Source: Bacteroidota bacterium
GTDB taxonomy: Bacteria > Bacteroidota > Ignavibacteria > Ignavibacteriales > Ignavibacteriaceae
Assembly: GCA_021824565.1 (NCBI GenBank)
Contig: JAKAKL010000099.1
Location: 1 to 52,654, forward strand
Reading direction: 5' to 3'
DNA length: 52,654 bases
The position numbers were made by a program, and so were the translations under genes. Below, piece by piece: positions 43,296 to 52,590 of this stretch. The notes under the pieces are model-generated. The model saw only the letters and a program-made list of their open reading frames with translations, did not search any database and was not told where the DNA came from. Position 1 is the first letter of the stretch; every line of letters begins with the position of its first letter.

Positions 43296-43952
43296 CTAAA
43301 TCACTTCACAATTTAATTCTGCGATGCTTTCAAGACTGGCGTGGAGCTTATCTCCAGGAACTACTTTTCCGACTCCGGCTGGCGTGCCTGAAAAGATTAA
43401 ATCACCTTCCTCAATAGTCATTAACGAAGAAATATATTCTACAATTTGAACCGGCTTGAAGAGCATCATATTTAATTTTTCTTTTTGTCGAATTTTGTTG
43501 TTCACTTCAAGTAATATTTCTTCATTTAAAGTTAAGCTGTAATTTTCTTTTAAAATAAAATCGGAAAGCACGGCAGAAGTATCAAAGCATTTAGCAACGG
43601 TCCACGGGTCGCCTTTTGATTTAGCTTCATTCTGAAGATCGCGCAAAGTCATATCCAGCCCCAGTCCATAGCCCGTAATAGCTTCTTCAGAAGATTTTGC
43701 ATCTGCATCTTTAATTGTCTTTCCAATTAAAAGAACAAGCTCCACTTCATGATGAAGATTATTAGAAAATCTGGGATGAATTATTTTTTCCCCTGAATAT
43801 ATAATTGCAGAAGACGGCTTTATAAAAACGACCGGCTTATCCGGAACTTCGTTCCCGAGTTCTTTTGCATGCTCTGCATAATTTCTTCCTACACAGATCA
43901 TTTTCCCAACGGCTATTTCTTTGTCTCGATTTTTTATCTTAACTGTTTTCAT
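43296..43952 (-). CDS. Fumarylacetoacetate hydrolase family protein
   Basis: 218 residues, the short FAH-domain type. CVGRNYAEHAKELG, the metal-binding HHEVELVLLIGK (Glu ligands) and IFSGTPAGVG are present. Related proteins act as acylpyruvases, oxaloacetate decarboxylases or keto-enol isomerases in aromatic degradation. Substrate is not deducible; no degradation genes are nearby. It is convergent with ruvA with no gap, and apparently has its own promoter. Confidence 0.9.
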   Translation of the reverse strand: MKTVKIKNRDKEIAVGKMICVGRNYAEHAKELGNEVPDKPVVFIKPSSAIIYSGEKIIHPRFSNNLHHEVELVLLIGKTIKDADAKSSEEAITGYGLGLDMTLRDLQNEAKSKGDPWTVAKCFDTSAVLSDFILKENYSLTLNEEILLEVNNKIRQKEKLNMMLFKPVQIVEYISSLMTIEEGDLIFSGTPAGVGKVVPGDKLHASLESIAELNCEVI

Positions 43953-44043
43953 GTTATTCTGTCTAAACTTTATAATAAAATTTAAAATAATCTTACAGAG
44001 AAATTAAATAATTTTTCCGAAACAGCAATATGATTACTAAAGA

Positions 44044-45303
44044 TCAAGTCTTTTGTTTTTTAGGTCTCGCAGCAGGAAATAAAATATTATTTAATATTAG
44101 TCTGTAGCCGGGAGAATTTTTGTGCAGAGATAAATCTGTTGGAGGGTCGCCGACAAGATGTTCGTAAGCTTCGGGATCATGCCCGCCGTAGAAAGTAAAT
44201 GTGCCGCGTCCGTAATTCCCATGAATATATTTTACCTGACCGAGCCCCGGTCGTTCGCCAAGAATTGTAACGGATTTTTTAATCAACGATTTTCTGAACA
44301 TTGTAGTTTGTCCCATAAACCCGTGGATAACATTTACATGGTCTTGAACAAGCATTGAAGAAACCGGGTCGTACTTAGCGGAAAAATCGAAAAGCGTAAA
44401 ATAATCATTTTCCCTGCTTCCTACTTCGTCGGGACGAATATTTATATCGCTGAAGGAATATACGTACGGATTCATTTCGAGCTTGAAGTTTGTAAATGCA
44501 AGAGTGTTTGAATAATCCAGTTTACTTTGCGCATCAGGATCAGCGGGATCGCCGTCAAACATCTGCGCGCAAATATCCGTATGTTCTGCAGCGAGCGCAA
44601 TATCAAAAGTGTCGGTTGCCGAACACATAGCAAATAAAAACCCGCCTTGACCAACGTAATCTTTAATGTCCTGTGCGACTGTCTTCATCATATCCGAAAC
44701 TTTTTTAAACCCATTTTTCTTTGCATCATTTTCATATTGGATTTGATTATCAATATACCATTGTGCATTGCTGAAGCTTGCATAAAATTTTCCATACTGC
44801 CCTGTGAAATCTTCGTGATGAAGATGCAGCCAATCGTACTTTGATAAATCGCCGTGAAGAATTTCATCGTTCCATATTTTTGTATAAGGAATTTTAGCAT
44901 AATCCAGAACCATCGTAACAGCATCGTCCCACGGTTGAAAGCTCGGCGGCACGTAAACGGCAATCTTCGGAGCTTTCTCTAATCGGACTGCGGACATATT
45001 ATTATCCGGGCTTTGAACTTGGGCATAAATTTCCGAAGCCTGAGCGGTAGTAAGTTTATCATACGCAACGCCGTCAATTAAGCATTCGTTTTCAATATCT
45101 TTAGAATAGTCGATCATGAAAGAGCCGCCGCGGTAATTTAATAGCCAGTCGGCTTTATATCCTTTTTGCAAAGCATGGTAAGTAATCCCGTAAGCTTTAA
45201 GATGATCGGTTTGTTTTAAGTCCATGTATATTAATATTTTCGATTGAGCAAAACTTGAGAGAGGAAGCAGCAAAACAAACAGCAAAATTTTTTTTAACAT
45301 CAC
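44044..45303 (-). CDS. Exported protein of the family often mislabelled 'asparagine synthetase B'
   Basis: 419 residues. A signal peptide (LLFVLLLPLSSFAQ, cleavage near residue 19) is clear, so it is periplasmic or secreted, which does not fit a cytosolic asparagine synthetase. The sequence starts with KILIYMDLKQTDHLKAYGI and has LNYRGGSFMIDY, then a region like a glutamine-amidotransferase or ThuA flavodoxin-like fold (LHHEDFTGQYGKF, GGFLFAMCSATDTFDIAL). The Cys in FAMCSATDTF sits where a nucleophile elbow would be. No synthetase ATP-binding motif is visible. Homologues in Bacteroidota databases carry the label by transfer. Function unknown. Confidence 0.75.
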   Translation of the reverse strand: MMLKKILLFVLLLPLSSFAQSKILIYMDLKQTDHLKAYGITYHALQKGYKADWLLNYRGGSFMIDYSKDIENECLIDGVAYDKLTTAQASEIYAQVQSPDNNMSAVRLEKAPKIAVYVPPSFQPWDDAVTMVLDYAKIPYTKIWNDEILHGDLSKYDWLHLHHEDFTGQYGKFYASFSNAQWYIDNQIQYENDAKKNGFKKVSDMMKTVAQDIKDYVGQGGFLFAMCSATDTFDIALAAEHTDICAQMFDGDPADPDAQSKLDYSNTLAFTNFKLEMNPYVYSFSDINIRPDEVGSRENDYFTLFDFSAKYDPVSSMLVQDHVNVIHGFMGQTTMFRKSLIKKSVTILGERPGLGQVKYIHGNYGRGTFTFYGGHDPEAYEHLVGDPPTDLSLHKNSPGYRLILNNILFPAARPKKQKT

Positions 45304-45321
45304 ACACCGTAATCCATAATA

Positions 45322-45346
45322 AGTAAAAAGCGATCATAAGATCGCT
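45322..45346 (-). terminator. Terminator of clpX
   Basis: On the minus strand AGCGATC-TTAT-GATCGCT is followed by TTTTTACTT. It lies about 70 bases past the clpX stop and just before the next minus-strand gene. Confidence 0.7.
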
Positions 45347-45413
45347 GCAAAAAATATCTTGAAAATATTGTCGTTCAATCCAGAAGTTTGTCGTAGAAAA
45401 TAAAAGAGCCTGG

Positions 45414-46667
45414 CTAAGCGGATTTCCTGTCTGCTTCAAGATATATAGGATCGGCTCCTTTTTCAATCACGTCTTTCGTAACTATACATTTATCTACATT
45501 TTCTTTGTTCGGAAGATCGTACATAATATCAAGCATAAAATCTTCTACGATAGATCTTAAAGCGCGCGCACCGGTCTTTCTTTCCATAGCCTTGTTTACG
45601 ATTGCATTGATCGCAAATGGATCAAACTCAAGTTCGATTCCTTCTATCATAAATAATTTTTTGTACTGCTTTAAAATTGCATTCTTCGGTTCCGTTAATA
45701 TGCTTTTAAACGCTTCTTCAGAAAGAGATTGAAGCGGAGCAATAACTGGAATTCTTCCGATCAATTCCGGTATCAGTCCGTAGCGCAGCAAATCTTCGGG
45801 AAGAATATACTTCAGCAAATCATCGTCCGATTTTTTGTCTTTTAGTTCTCTTGAAGAAAATCCCATTTTATTTTTGTTTATTCGAGTTGCAATAATCTTA
45901 TCAATACCGTCAAACGCGCCGCCGACAATAAACAAAATATTTTTTGTATTTACATTTATCAAACTCTGCTCGGGATGTTTTCTTCCGCCTTTCGGAGGAA
46001 CGCCTGCGATTGTTCCTTCAAGTATTTTTAATAGCGCCTGCTGAACGCCTTCGCCGGAAACGTCTCTTGTAATCGAAGCGCTTTCGCTCTTGCGTGCGAT
46101 TTTATCTATCTCATCTATATATACAATTCCTTTTTGGGCGCGCTCAAGGTTATAATCTGCCGCTTGTAAAAGATGAACCAAAACTGTCTCAACGTCATCG
46201 CCGACGTAACCGGCTTCGGTTAAAGTAGTGGCGTCTGCAATAGCAAAAGGGACGTCTAAAATTTTTGCAAGAGTTTGAGCAAGTAAAGTTTTTCCAACGC
46301 CTGTCGGTCCGATTAACAAAATGTTGCTTTTCTCTATTTCAACATCGTCAAGCTCAAAAAAGGATGAGCGAGAATTTATTCGCTTATAATGATTATAAAC
46401 AGCTACTGCTAATATTTTTTTCGCTTTATCCTGACCGATTACATATTCGTCCAAAGTCTTTTTAATTGAAGCGGGCGTGTGGACAACCGGGCTTTTAGAT
46501 TTCCCGTTATTATATGCCGCTAAATTATTCTTTAAAATATCTACACTGCTCCCGATGCATATATCGCAAATATAAACGTCTGGTCCAGCAATCATGCTGC
46601 CGACTTCGCTTCCGTCTCTTCCGCAAAACGAACACTTTACTATTTTCTGATTCTGTTTCTTACCCAT
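45414..46667 (-). CDS. clpX: ATP-dependent Clp protease ATP-binding subunit ClpX
   Basis: 417 residues. The N-terminal zinc-binding domain has CSFCGRDG and CDICI. The AAA+ domain has Walker [16 protein letters not shown] (about 120), Walker [13 protein letters not shown], the pore loop region GYVGDDVE and sensor motifs; [12 protein letters not shown] and [12 protein letters not shown] are family markers. ClpX unfolds substrates for ClpP; clpP is not in the window. The start overlaps the upstream TPR gene end by eight bases. Confidence 0.97.
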   Translation of the reverse strand: MGKKQNQKIVKCSFCGRDGSEVGSMIAGPDVYICDICIGSSVDILKNNLAAYNNGKSKSPVVHTPASIKKTLDEYVIGQDKAKKILAVAVYNHYKRINSRSSFFELDDVEIEKSNILLIGPTGVGKTLLAQTLAKILDVPFAIADATTLTEAGYVGDDVETVLVHLLQAADYNLERAQKGIVYIDEIDKIARKSESASITRDVSGEGVQQALLKILEGTIAGVPPKGGRKHPEQSLINVNTKNILFIVGGAFDGIDKIIATRINKNKMGFSSRELKDKKSDDDLLKYILPEDLLRYGLIPELIGRIPVIAPLQSLSEEAFKSILTEPKNAILKQYKKLFMIEGIELEFDPFAINAIVNKAMERKTGARALRSIVEDFMLDIMYDLPNKENVDKCIVTKDVIEKGADPIYLEADRKSA

Positions 46668-48507
46668 TATTTACGTTATCCTTTAATTTTAATATTTCTG
46701 ACCTTGCTTCATCAAGATATAATGAATTGGGAAAATTTGCAAGCAGTTTTTCATAGGTTTCTACTGCTTTCTTAATATCGCCCTTACCATACTGGTAAAC
46801 TTTTGCCAGCAAATATAGGGCTTTATCTGAATAAATATTATTCTCTTTTTCGCCTGCAACTCTTTGAAGCTGCGCCGATGCGCTGTCAATATTATCGAGT
46901 GCAAGTTCCATTTCGGCAATTCTAAGCTCAGCGATGTTTTGAAGCATCAATTTCTGACGGTCGTTTGCCACAATTATATATTTATCAAGAGCTTCCTTAA
47001 ATTTATCTTGATCGACGAGAAATTCCGCCTGCCCAAACGCTGCAAGATTAGACGAATCATTCTGCGACGTGTTCAGCAATAAGGATAATTCAAGCGCTTC
47101 ATTAGCCGAGCTGTTTTTAGGATCGCTCGAAAGATCATTCAAATAATCCTTTGCTTTGTTTATGTTGTTTTGATAGAAACTTATTCTAGCCAGTTGATAA
47201 CTTGAAAAATTTCTTTCATCTTCGGGATACCTTCCGGCAGAAGCGACTTTCTGAAAATATTTAAATGCAGAATTAAGGTCTCCTCTTGCAAGATATGCTC
47301 TGCCCAAATCTTCATACGCTTTAGAAGTATAATCGGAAAGAGAGGCGTCTGTAAATAACTTATTAAATGATTCTAACGCGCCGTCAAGATCGTTGTAATC
47401 ATTCAATCTTATTTCGCCGACTTTAAGCAGCGCTTCGTTGGAGACATCCGAATTAGGATAGATCCTTTCTATTTCAGAATAAGCGTCAATAACTTTTTTA
47501 ATATCAGGCGAATTATTCTTTACCGGCATGAAATAAGGTTTCCAGTCCGGCTTAGTATTATTCTCTTCTTCCATCATTGCCTCAAGAGTCTCAGCATACT
47601 GAAGCTTTGCATAGGAAACAATCGGCGATTCGGGATATTTATCAATTACATCTTTCAAAACTTTTTCAGCAGTCTTATAAACTTTTTCGCCGTACAAAAA
47701 TCTTCCGAAATTATAAAGCTCGGCACCGTTGGATTTTTGAAACGCATCAATTTCCTTGTATAAAGAATAGGCATCATCGTATGACTTAGCTTCGACATAA
47801 AGTCTCGCAAGAAGATATTTAAACCCTACCTCATTATCATTGTCATATTTTTTTACTACACTAATCGCTTGATCCAATGCGCCGGGCTTGCGTATGAAGT
47901 TTAATATTCTCGTTTCGGCATTGCTAAACTGGTTCGGATCGCGCGAAATTATTAAGCAGTACTGCTCGGTCGCCTCTTTATAACGCATTGTAATGGAATA
48001 AAGGTTAGCAAGATCGTAAGCGAAATATTGCGGAGTTTGCGAAATATCCTCTCCGTCTTTAAGATATTCAATAGCTTTGTCAAAAGCTCTTAATTGAAGA
48101 GCGTAATTTGCAATCACTCTATAATTTACTTCACTCTTTGGGAAAGTTTTAAGGGCGTCATCCCAAGTCTGGAAAGCGCGGTTGTCATTTCCCTTAAGAT
48201 AATAAGTTGTGCCGAGCAATCCGACTAAGTTAATATCATTCGGCGAGCCGCTGATTCTATTTTCAATCAAGTTTATCGACGCGTCATAATTTTTGAGCTG
48301 GATATATGTTTGGTTCAGCATCTGAAAATATTCATAATTGTTCGGCTGCTCGTGATAAAGCTTTTCGAGAACCGGCATTGCCTTTTCATACATTCCTGCC
48401 TGAACAAAGCCTTGAGCAAGCATAAATTGATTATTTAAATCTACGCCGTTCTGAGCAAGTAGCACGGAAGTAAATAAGGATACTATTAGCAAAAACTTTT
48501 TAATCAT
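46660..48507 (-). CDS. Large exported TPR protein
   Basis: 615 residues. A signal peptide (cleavage after VLLAQ, about residue 19) is followed by about 12-14 TPR-like helical pairs across the whole length, for example [44 protein letters not shown] and [23 protein letters not shown]. The C-terminal repeats resemble the YbgF/BamD type. It is predicted to be a periplasmic or outer-membrane-associated scaffold. The overlap with clpX implies co-transcription, although the two act in different compartments. Confidence 0.88.
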   Translation of the reverse strand: MIKKFLLIVSLFTSVLLAQNGVDLNNQFMLAQGFVQAGMYEKAMPVLEKLYHEQPNNYEYFQMLNQTYIQLKNYDASINLIENRISGSPNDINLVGLLGTTYYLKGNDNRAFQTWDDALKTFPKSEVNYRVIANYALQLRAFDKAIEYLKDGEDISQTPQYFAYDLANLYSITMRYKEATEQYCLIISRDPNQFSNAETRILNFIRKPGALDQAISVVKKYDNDNEVGFKYLLARLYVEAKSYDDAYSLYKEIDAFQKSNGAELYNFGRFLYGEKVYKTAEKVLKDVIDKYPESPIVSYAKLQYAETLEAMMEEENNTKPDWKPYFMPVKNNSPDIKKVIDAYSEIERIYPNSDVSNEALLKVGEIRLNDYNDLDGALESFNKLFTDASLSDYTSKAYEDLGRAYLARGDLNSAFKYFQKVASAGRYPEDERNFSSYQLARISFYQNNINKAKDYLNDLSSDPKNSSANEALELSLLLNTSQNDSSNLAAFGQAEFLVDQDKFKEALDKYIIVANDRQKLMLQNIAELRIAEMELALDNIDSASAQLQRVAGEKENNIYSDKALYLLAKVYQYGKGDIKKAVETYEKLLANFPNSLYLDEARSEILKLKDNVNNG

Positions 48508-48594
48508 ACAGTTTCAAAAATAGTAAAATAGAGAGCGGTTTCAAGGGAAGAAAAAATTGTCGGTTGATTTCGCTGCAGATTGAATAACGAATAT

Positions 48595-48885
48595 TTACTT
48601 ATTAATTCTATAACTGTTTGTGTGAATTAGATTGTAAGCCGTTCCATATAAAAGCCGGACAGGTGAAACTGCTTTAACAAAACACGTTTTCATATTATGA
48701 AGCTGCCCTAAAAATAATTTTTCAATAGGGACATGATTATTAAAGACTGATTTTCTTTTTACTAAAGCGGCATTATGCTCCGATGAACAACCTGTTCGGG
48801 TACTTAATACCACGTTAATAGGCGCTGCGGAATACCGCTTCAGGTGCATTGAATAACCTATTAGCATGTTCGAAATACCCATCAA
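48595..48885 (-). CDS. Doubtful ORF running into a degenerate repeat region
   Basis: A 96-codon ORF from TTG 48885 (ATG codons at 48882 and 48867). The product is rich in Tyr, His, Cys and basic residues, without a recognisable domain or signal peptide. Its 5' part coincides with units of the 22-bp repeat array, so coding status is doubtful. It may be a gene relic. The rest of the gap 48508-48594 holds nothing I can identify. Confidence 0.2.
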   Translation of the reverse strand: MMGISNMLIGYSMHLKRYSAAPINVVLSTRTGCSSEHNAALVKRKSVFNNHVPIEKLFLGQLHNMKTCFVKAVSPVRLLYGTAYNLIHTNSYRINK

Positions 48886-49016
48886 GGCGCTTTACTGCAC
48901 CCCTGGAGGTGGTTAGAATGATCTAAAAGCTGGTTTGGCGCGCCCCTAAGGGTGGTTGGAATGACCTATAAAGGTGGTTACCAGAACCCTTAGGGGTGGT
49001 CCTGATAACCTATAAG
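48886..49016. repeat. Degenerate 22-bp tandem repeat array, at least six units
   Basis: Units begin at 48886, 48908, 48929, 48951, 48973 and 48995; all are 22 bases long except the second (21). Five start with GGTGGTT or one base off it (GCTGGTT, GGTGGTC). Two unit types alternate: one ending CCCCTAAG-like (48886, 48929, 48973) and one ending ACCTATAA-like (48908, 48951, 48995). Junctions make small dyads such as CCCTTAGGGG and ACCTATAAAGGT. Weaker units in the same phase seem to continue left to about 48777. Confidence 0.75.
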
Positions 49017-49054
49017 TGTGTAAAATACTGCAATTTAGCTTAAAAGATAAGGTT

Positions 49055-49534
49055 TTACTGCTTTGATGCAGCAACAGTAGTTACAATCTTAGGAGCCTTT
49101 TCGTAAAAAGCCTCCATTTTTTCAACCACAGCAGCAAGACCGGGCACTTCAAACTTATTTTTTACACCTGCAGAATAAACTTTGCCGGTATTGTTCATAA
49201 TATCGCTTCCGAGCGCCATAATAGTATCTTCAACTGCGCGGTTAAGAGCAGCTATTTTTGGTTGAATTTGTTCCATCAAGTTGTAAAGCGCCCAGTCATC
49301 CAGGTAGCCCTGTCTATCAAACAGGCTGTTAAAGATAGCGGGGAAGTCTCTTACGACGCCGTAGGCAATTTCAGCAAGAGGTTTGTAAGCAGGACCCATC
49401 TTTACAATTGAAACGCGCTGGTCATCTGTTAAGTTCAAAAGGAAAGGGAGATTTGAACTTACATCGTTCAAAGATGATTGAACCGAATCGAACTTTTCGG
49501 AAGTAAGGACAGAGTGAATTAAGTCTTGTCCCAT
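49055..49534 (-). CDS. Small helical protein of unknown function
   Basis: 159 residues, no signal peptide or membrane helix. It looks all-helical, with LPFLLNLTDDQRVSIVKMGP, an aromatic central part (FNSLFDRQGYLDDWALYNL) and a C-terminal amphipathic helix (VVEKMEAFYEKAPKIV). GGTGAC lies seven bases before the ATG. A promoter with TTGACA is 90-130 bases upstream, and the gene is flanked by a terminator and the 22-bp array. I do not recognise the family; codon use looks like that of its neighbours. Confidence 0.65.
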   Translation of the reverse strand: MGQDLIHSVLTSEKFDSVQSSLNDVSSNLPFLLNLTDDQRVSIVKMGPAYKPLAEIAYGVVRDFPAIFNSLFDRQGYLDDWALYNLMEQIQPKIAALNRAVEDTIMALGSDIMNNTGKVYSAGVKNKFEVPGLAAVVEKMEAFYEKAPKIVTTVAASKQ

Positions 49535-49601
49535 TTTGTCACCTTTAGATTTATTGAAAAAGAAAAATTAATTTCCCAACAACAATATGCAGAGGGCGTA
49601 T

Positions 49602-49632
49602 ATAAAATACACAATAGAAGAAAGCTTGTCAA
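49602..49632 (-). promoter_or_regulatory. Promoter of the 49.1-49.5 kb gene
   Basis: On the minus strand TTGACA (49632-49627) is followed after 17 bases by TATTTTAT (49609-49602). Counted from TTG this is the same 20-base spacing as the other promoters, with a weaker -7 box. It leaves a leader of about 60 bases. Confidence 0.5.
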
Positions 49633-49699
49633 GAAAAATATGTAAGAAAGAAAAGATTTTTTAGAGACAAATTTCCGGTTAGAAAGCAAAAAGAGAATG

Positions 49700-49731
49700 A
49701 ATAAAAATAAGAGCCGCACTGTGCGGCTCTT
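49700..49731 (-). terminator. Terminator of the large T9SS cargo gene
   Basis: AAGAGCCGCAC (49709-49719) and GTGCGGCTCTT (49721-49731) make an 11-bp perfect stem; on the minus strand ATTTTTATT follows. It lies about 30 bases past the stop codon. Confidence 0.85.
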
Positions 49732-49742
49732 AATTATGGCAG

Positions 49743-49762
49743 GAATTTGATTAATCAAATTC
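49743..49762. repeat. 20-base perfect palindrome, copy 2 of 2
   Basis: GAATTTGATTAATCAAATTC, identical to 1892-1911. Its last base is the first base of the complement of the cargo gene stop codon, so the gene ends at the repeat edge. Confidence 0.6.
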
Positions 49763-52506
49763 TACTTGAGTAAAACCATTTTCTTTATTGAAGTATAATC
49801 TCCAGATTTCAATTGGTAGAAATAAACTCCGCTTGAAAGATTACTTGCATCAAAGTTAACTGAGTATTTTCCTTGAGACTTGAATTCATTAACAAGTGTC
49901 TTCACTTCTCTGCCGAGGGCATCAAAGATTTTTACAGATACAAATTCGTTTTTGGGAATTTGATAAGTAATAATAGTTGTCGGGTTGAATGGATTAGGAT
50001 AGTTCTGATTGAGAGCGTAGGTCCTTACTATTTCATTATCCATAACTGATATTTCTTTAGATGTGCCGGAAGACTTACCAATTACATTTCCTTCGGTAGA
50101 ATATCTTCCTACAACGAAGAACTCAGGCTGATCAAGATTAGTACTTACCGTTAAGCGGGCAATAACTGTTCTGCAGCCTAAGCCCTTTGTGTTTACCTTA
50201 TAAGAAGAAGTATTGCCGGAAGAAAGATTGGAGTATGTTATATTAATATTAGATAAAGTCCCAACAGCAGTCCCGGTTGAGTTATCAATTAACACTACTT
50301 TGAAATTGACGTAACCATTATTGCCTAAAGCGGACAGAGCTGCTGCGCTGTCAATAAGCCCGGTCATATCACTAAAAGCGAAATTAGAATTATCGCTCAA
50401 AGTAAACGGCTCTGTTACGATTGTTGAGTTGATATTGTTTATATTATTATTGTTGGTAGTATCGCTGACTTTGATAAAATTTACTTTGTTGTTGTCAACA
50501 ACAATATCACCTAAGGAGTATGAAAATTGAGCATCTCCTTTTACAACTACCACGCCCTTGCCGCTGCCGATTGAGTTCGGGTTAGTTTTAGGGAAGCTGC
50601 CAAGATTGTTTGAGGTAATAAAATAATAAGGAGCAGTAAAGGGATAATAAGCAGAGGCAAACATAGCGCTTGAATTAGCGCCGTTAGATAATTGAACATC
50701 CTGTCCGTTTGTATTTAGCGTTTTATTTATAAACGGAGTGCTGATATTTGCAAATTGATTTGTATAAGAAGTGCCGCCGCCGTAATTGCTCCAGCTAAAA
50801 TAGCAGTTGGTATTATCGTTTGTCAGATTTATTGATGCAGACTTAACATTGCTGCCGTTAGAGAAGAAGCTGTTAGATTGAGAAAGATCCCTCGATATAA
50901 CATTAACCATTGAGCCGGTTCCGGTATAATCGCCTATCCAGCAAGCTTTAGCGGTACCGTCCGGCATACCGATAATTGAAGGGTGATAGTTTATAAAGTA
51001 ACCATCGCCTGAGGATATATTAGAAATTGCTGATACCGTAGCAGCCCAACTGGAAGAAATATTAACTCTGCAATAATATATGTATTTCAAATAATTATCT
51101 TGTTCATATGCAATTTGAAAACCATTAGCATAATCTATTTTGTTGGCGTAAACACTTGCATTTACAGAATTATTATCCGTACCGGAAATTTGTTGACTCA
51201 GAATAGGACCATCATGCCATGTTAAATTCCAGGTGCCGCCGCCATTGTTAAGGAAACCATACCGATAATATATTCCGGGCATTGCAGACTTGCCTTCAAA
51301 AGTAATTAAAAACTTTCCGTTCCAGCCCCATGCAATATTGGGATTTGCACTCACTGAATATGAATCAGTAGTGCTTTGCCAAACAGCGCCGCCTATAGCA
51401 TAAGTATAGCTTGCGCCTGACCAGGAAAAAACTTTTAACTGAATAGAATAATAACTTCCATAGATTTGTTGAAATACTATTGCAACTGCATTACCATAAT
51501 AATCTATTGAAGGACATTTGCCGCCGCCATTATCCAAAGGCTGACCGTTGTTCATAATTTGCCACTGACCGTTCTGTACCTTCGTTTCATAAAAAACATG
51601 ACCCATGCTTTCGTACACCATGTGTAAGGCGCCATCCGATGTTTCTACAAGCTTGCGCTGGCTGTTGTTTATAAAAGCATTCGTTTGATTAGAGAGCTGC
51701 GAGGCTTTTACATTTGCCGTTACCTTGCCCGTATCACTTGTAAATACAACCGGTGTTGGATTTGCCGAAGCGTTTTGCACTGTTGCACTGCTGTTTGTCG
51801 ACCAGCTCTGAAAATAAATATTATGGTTAACCCCATTAATTGTTACATACTGGTTTGATGGAAAGCTGACTTGATAATAAGGATTGCCAGGAATATTATA
51901 ATCTTGATTTAAAAATATTCCTTGATAAACATCTCCATTATAATTTGTGGATAAATCAGGATAGAAAGGAGAAGTTCTTGATTTAAGCGGTGCAGACATG
52001 CCTTCGTTGCGTTTTGTGTTTCCATAATTAGGATCTGCATAATCAATCAGCCATGGATCTGCAAAGCCGATGTGGGTGGAAGACATGCCGTATGCTGGAT
52101 AATCCAGCAAGATGTTCTGAATTATTGCGCCGGAATTTGTAGGGATGAAATTTGAGGTATAATAGTTATCATTATTTTTAACTACAAAAATATGGTGATT
52201 TAATATGTTAGGTTCAGCGTTGCCGTTTCTTGTCCAATTATTATATTTCTGACTACTCTCAATTATCTGATCACCCTGAAGAACCTCCGTTTCGCCCGGA
52301 TATGTTGATATTGCCGTGCCCGGACTTAGTCTTGGCGTAGGGAATGTAGTGCCATTCCATCTGCCTACGGTACCTGTGTTGGCGCCAGTTGAAAGTTTCT
52401 GATTTATTGTTACAGACATACTATAAACAATTCTTAGCTTAACGGACGGATTACGAATAAACCACACCGAATCATAGGTTGTTTCGTAGGAATAAGTAAT
52501 TCCCAT
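49762..52506 (-). CDS. Large T9SS cargo protein, apparently lacking its signal peptide
   Basis: 914 residues. The body is Asn/Ser/Thr/Tyr-rich with sialidase/BNR-like beta segments (LVETSDGALHMVYES, NPNIAWGWNGKFLITFEGK), then a stretch near 640-800 and a T9SS type A sorting domain in the last ~85 residues (NYPNPFNPTTIITYQIP, ending KKMVLLK). Cargo of T9SS needs a Sec signal peptide, but the N-terminus MGITYSYETTYDSVWF has none, and an in-frame TGA lies 11 codons upstream. None of the other frames upstream encodes one. The gene is probably 5'-truncated or frameshifted, or the true start lies beyond the window in a broken frame. Confidence 0.75.
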   Translation of the reverse strand: MGITYSYETTYDSVWFIRNPSVKLRIVYSMSVTINQKLSTGANTGTVGRWNGTTFPTPRLSPGTAISTYPGETEVLQGDQIIESSQKYNNWTRNGNAEPNILNHHIFVVKNNDNYYTSNFIPTNSGAIIQNILLDYPAYGMSSTHIGFADPWLIDYADPNYGNTKRNEGMSAPLKSRTSPFYPDLSTNYNGDVYQGIFLNQDYNIPGNPYYQVSFPSNQYVTINGVNHNIYFQSWSTNSSATVQNASANPTPVVFTSDTGKVTANVKASQLSNQTNAFINNSQRKLVETSDGALHMVYESMGHVFYETKVQNGQWQIMNNGQPLDNGGGKCPSIDYYGNAVAIVFQQIYGSYYSIQLKVFSWSGASYTYAIGGAVWQSTTDSYSVSANPNIAWGWNGKFLITFEGKSAMPGIYYRYGFLNNGGGTWNLTWHDGPILSQQISGTDNNSVNASVYANKIDYANGFQIAYEQDNYLKYIYYCRVNISSSWAATVSAISNISSGDGYFINYHPSIIGMPDGTAKACWIGDYTGTGSMVNVISRDLSQSNSFFSNGSNVKSASINLTNDNTNCYFSWSNYGGGTSYTNQFANISTPFINKTLNTNGQDVQLSNGANSSAMFASAYYPFTAPYYFITSNNLGSFPKTNPNSIGSGKGVVVVKGDAQFSYSLGDIVVDNNKVNFIKVSDTTNNNNINNINSTIVTEPFTLSDNSNFAFSDMTGLIDSAAALSALGNNGYVNFKVVLIDNSTGTAVGTLSNINITYSNLSSGNTSSYKVNTKGLGCRTVIARLTVSTNLDQPEFFVVGRYSTEGNVIGKSSGTSKEISVMDNEIVRTYALNQNYPNPFNPTTIITYQIPKNEFVSVKIFDALGREVKTLVNEFKSQGKYSVNFDASNLSSGVYFYQLKSGDYTSIKKMVLLK

Positions 52507-52590
52507 GATAAATCTTTGAGTTGAAAGTGTAAAGGTTCAAGTGAAAATGGACTTTTTGAAAAAATATTTTTGTAAAGTTGATTCATAATA

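Noticed and set aside
44044-45303. Asparagine synthetase B activity
   Set aside because: Signal peptide present, no N-terminal Cys nucleophile and no ATP-binding signature.
48886-49016. CRISPR array or plasmid iterons
   Set aside because: Units are contiguous with no unique spacers, and no cas, rep or partition gene is near, so only a tandem repeat is claimed.
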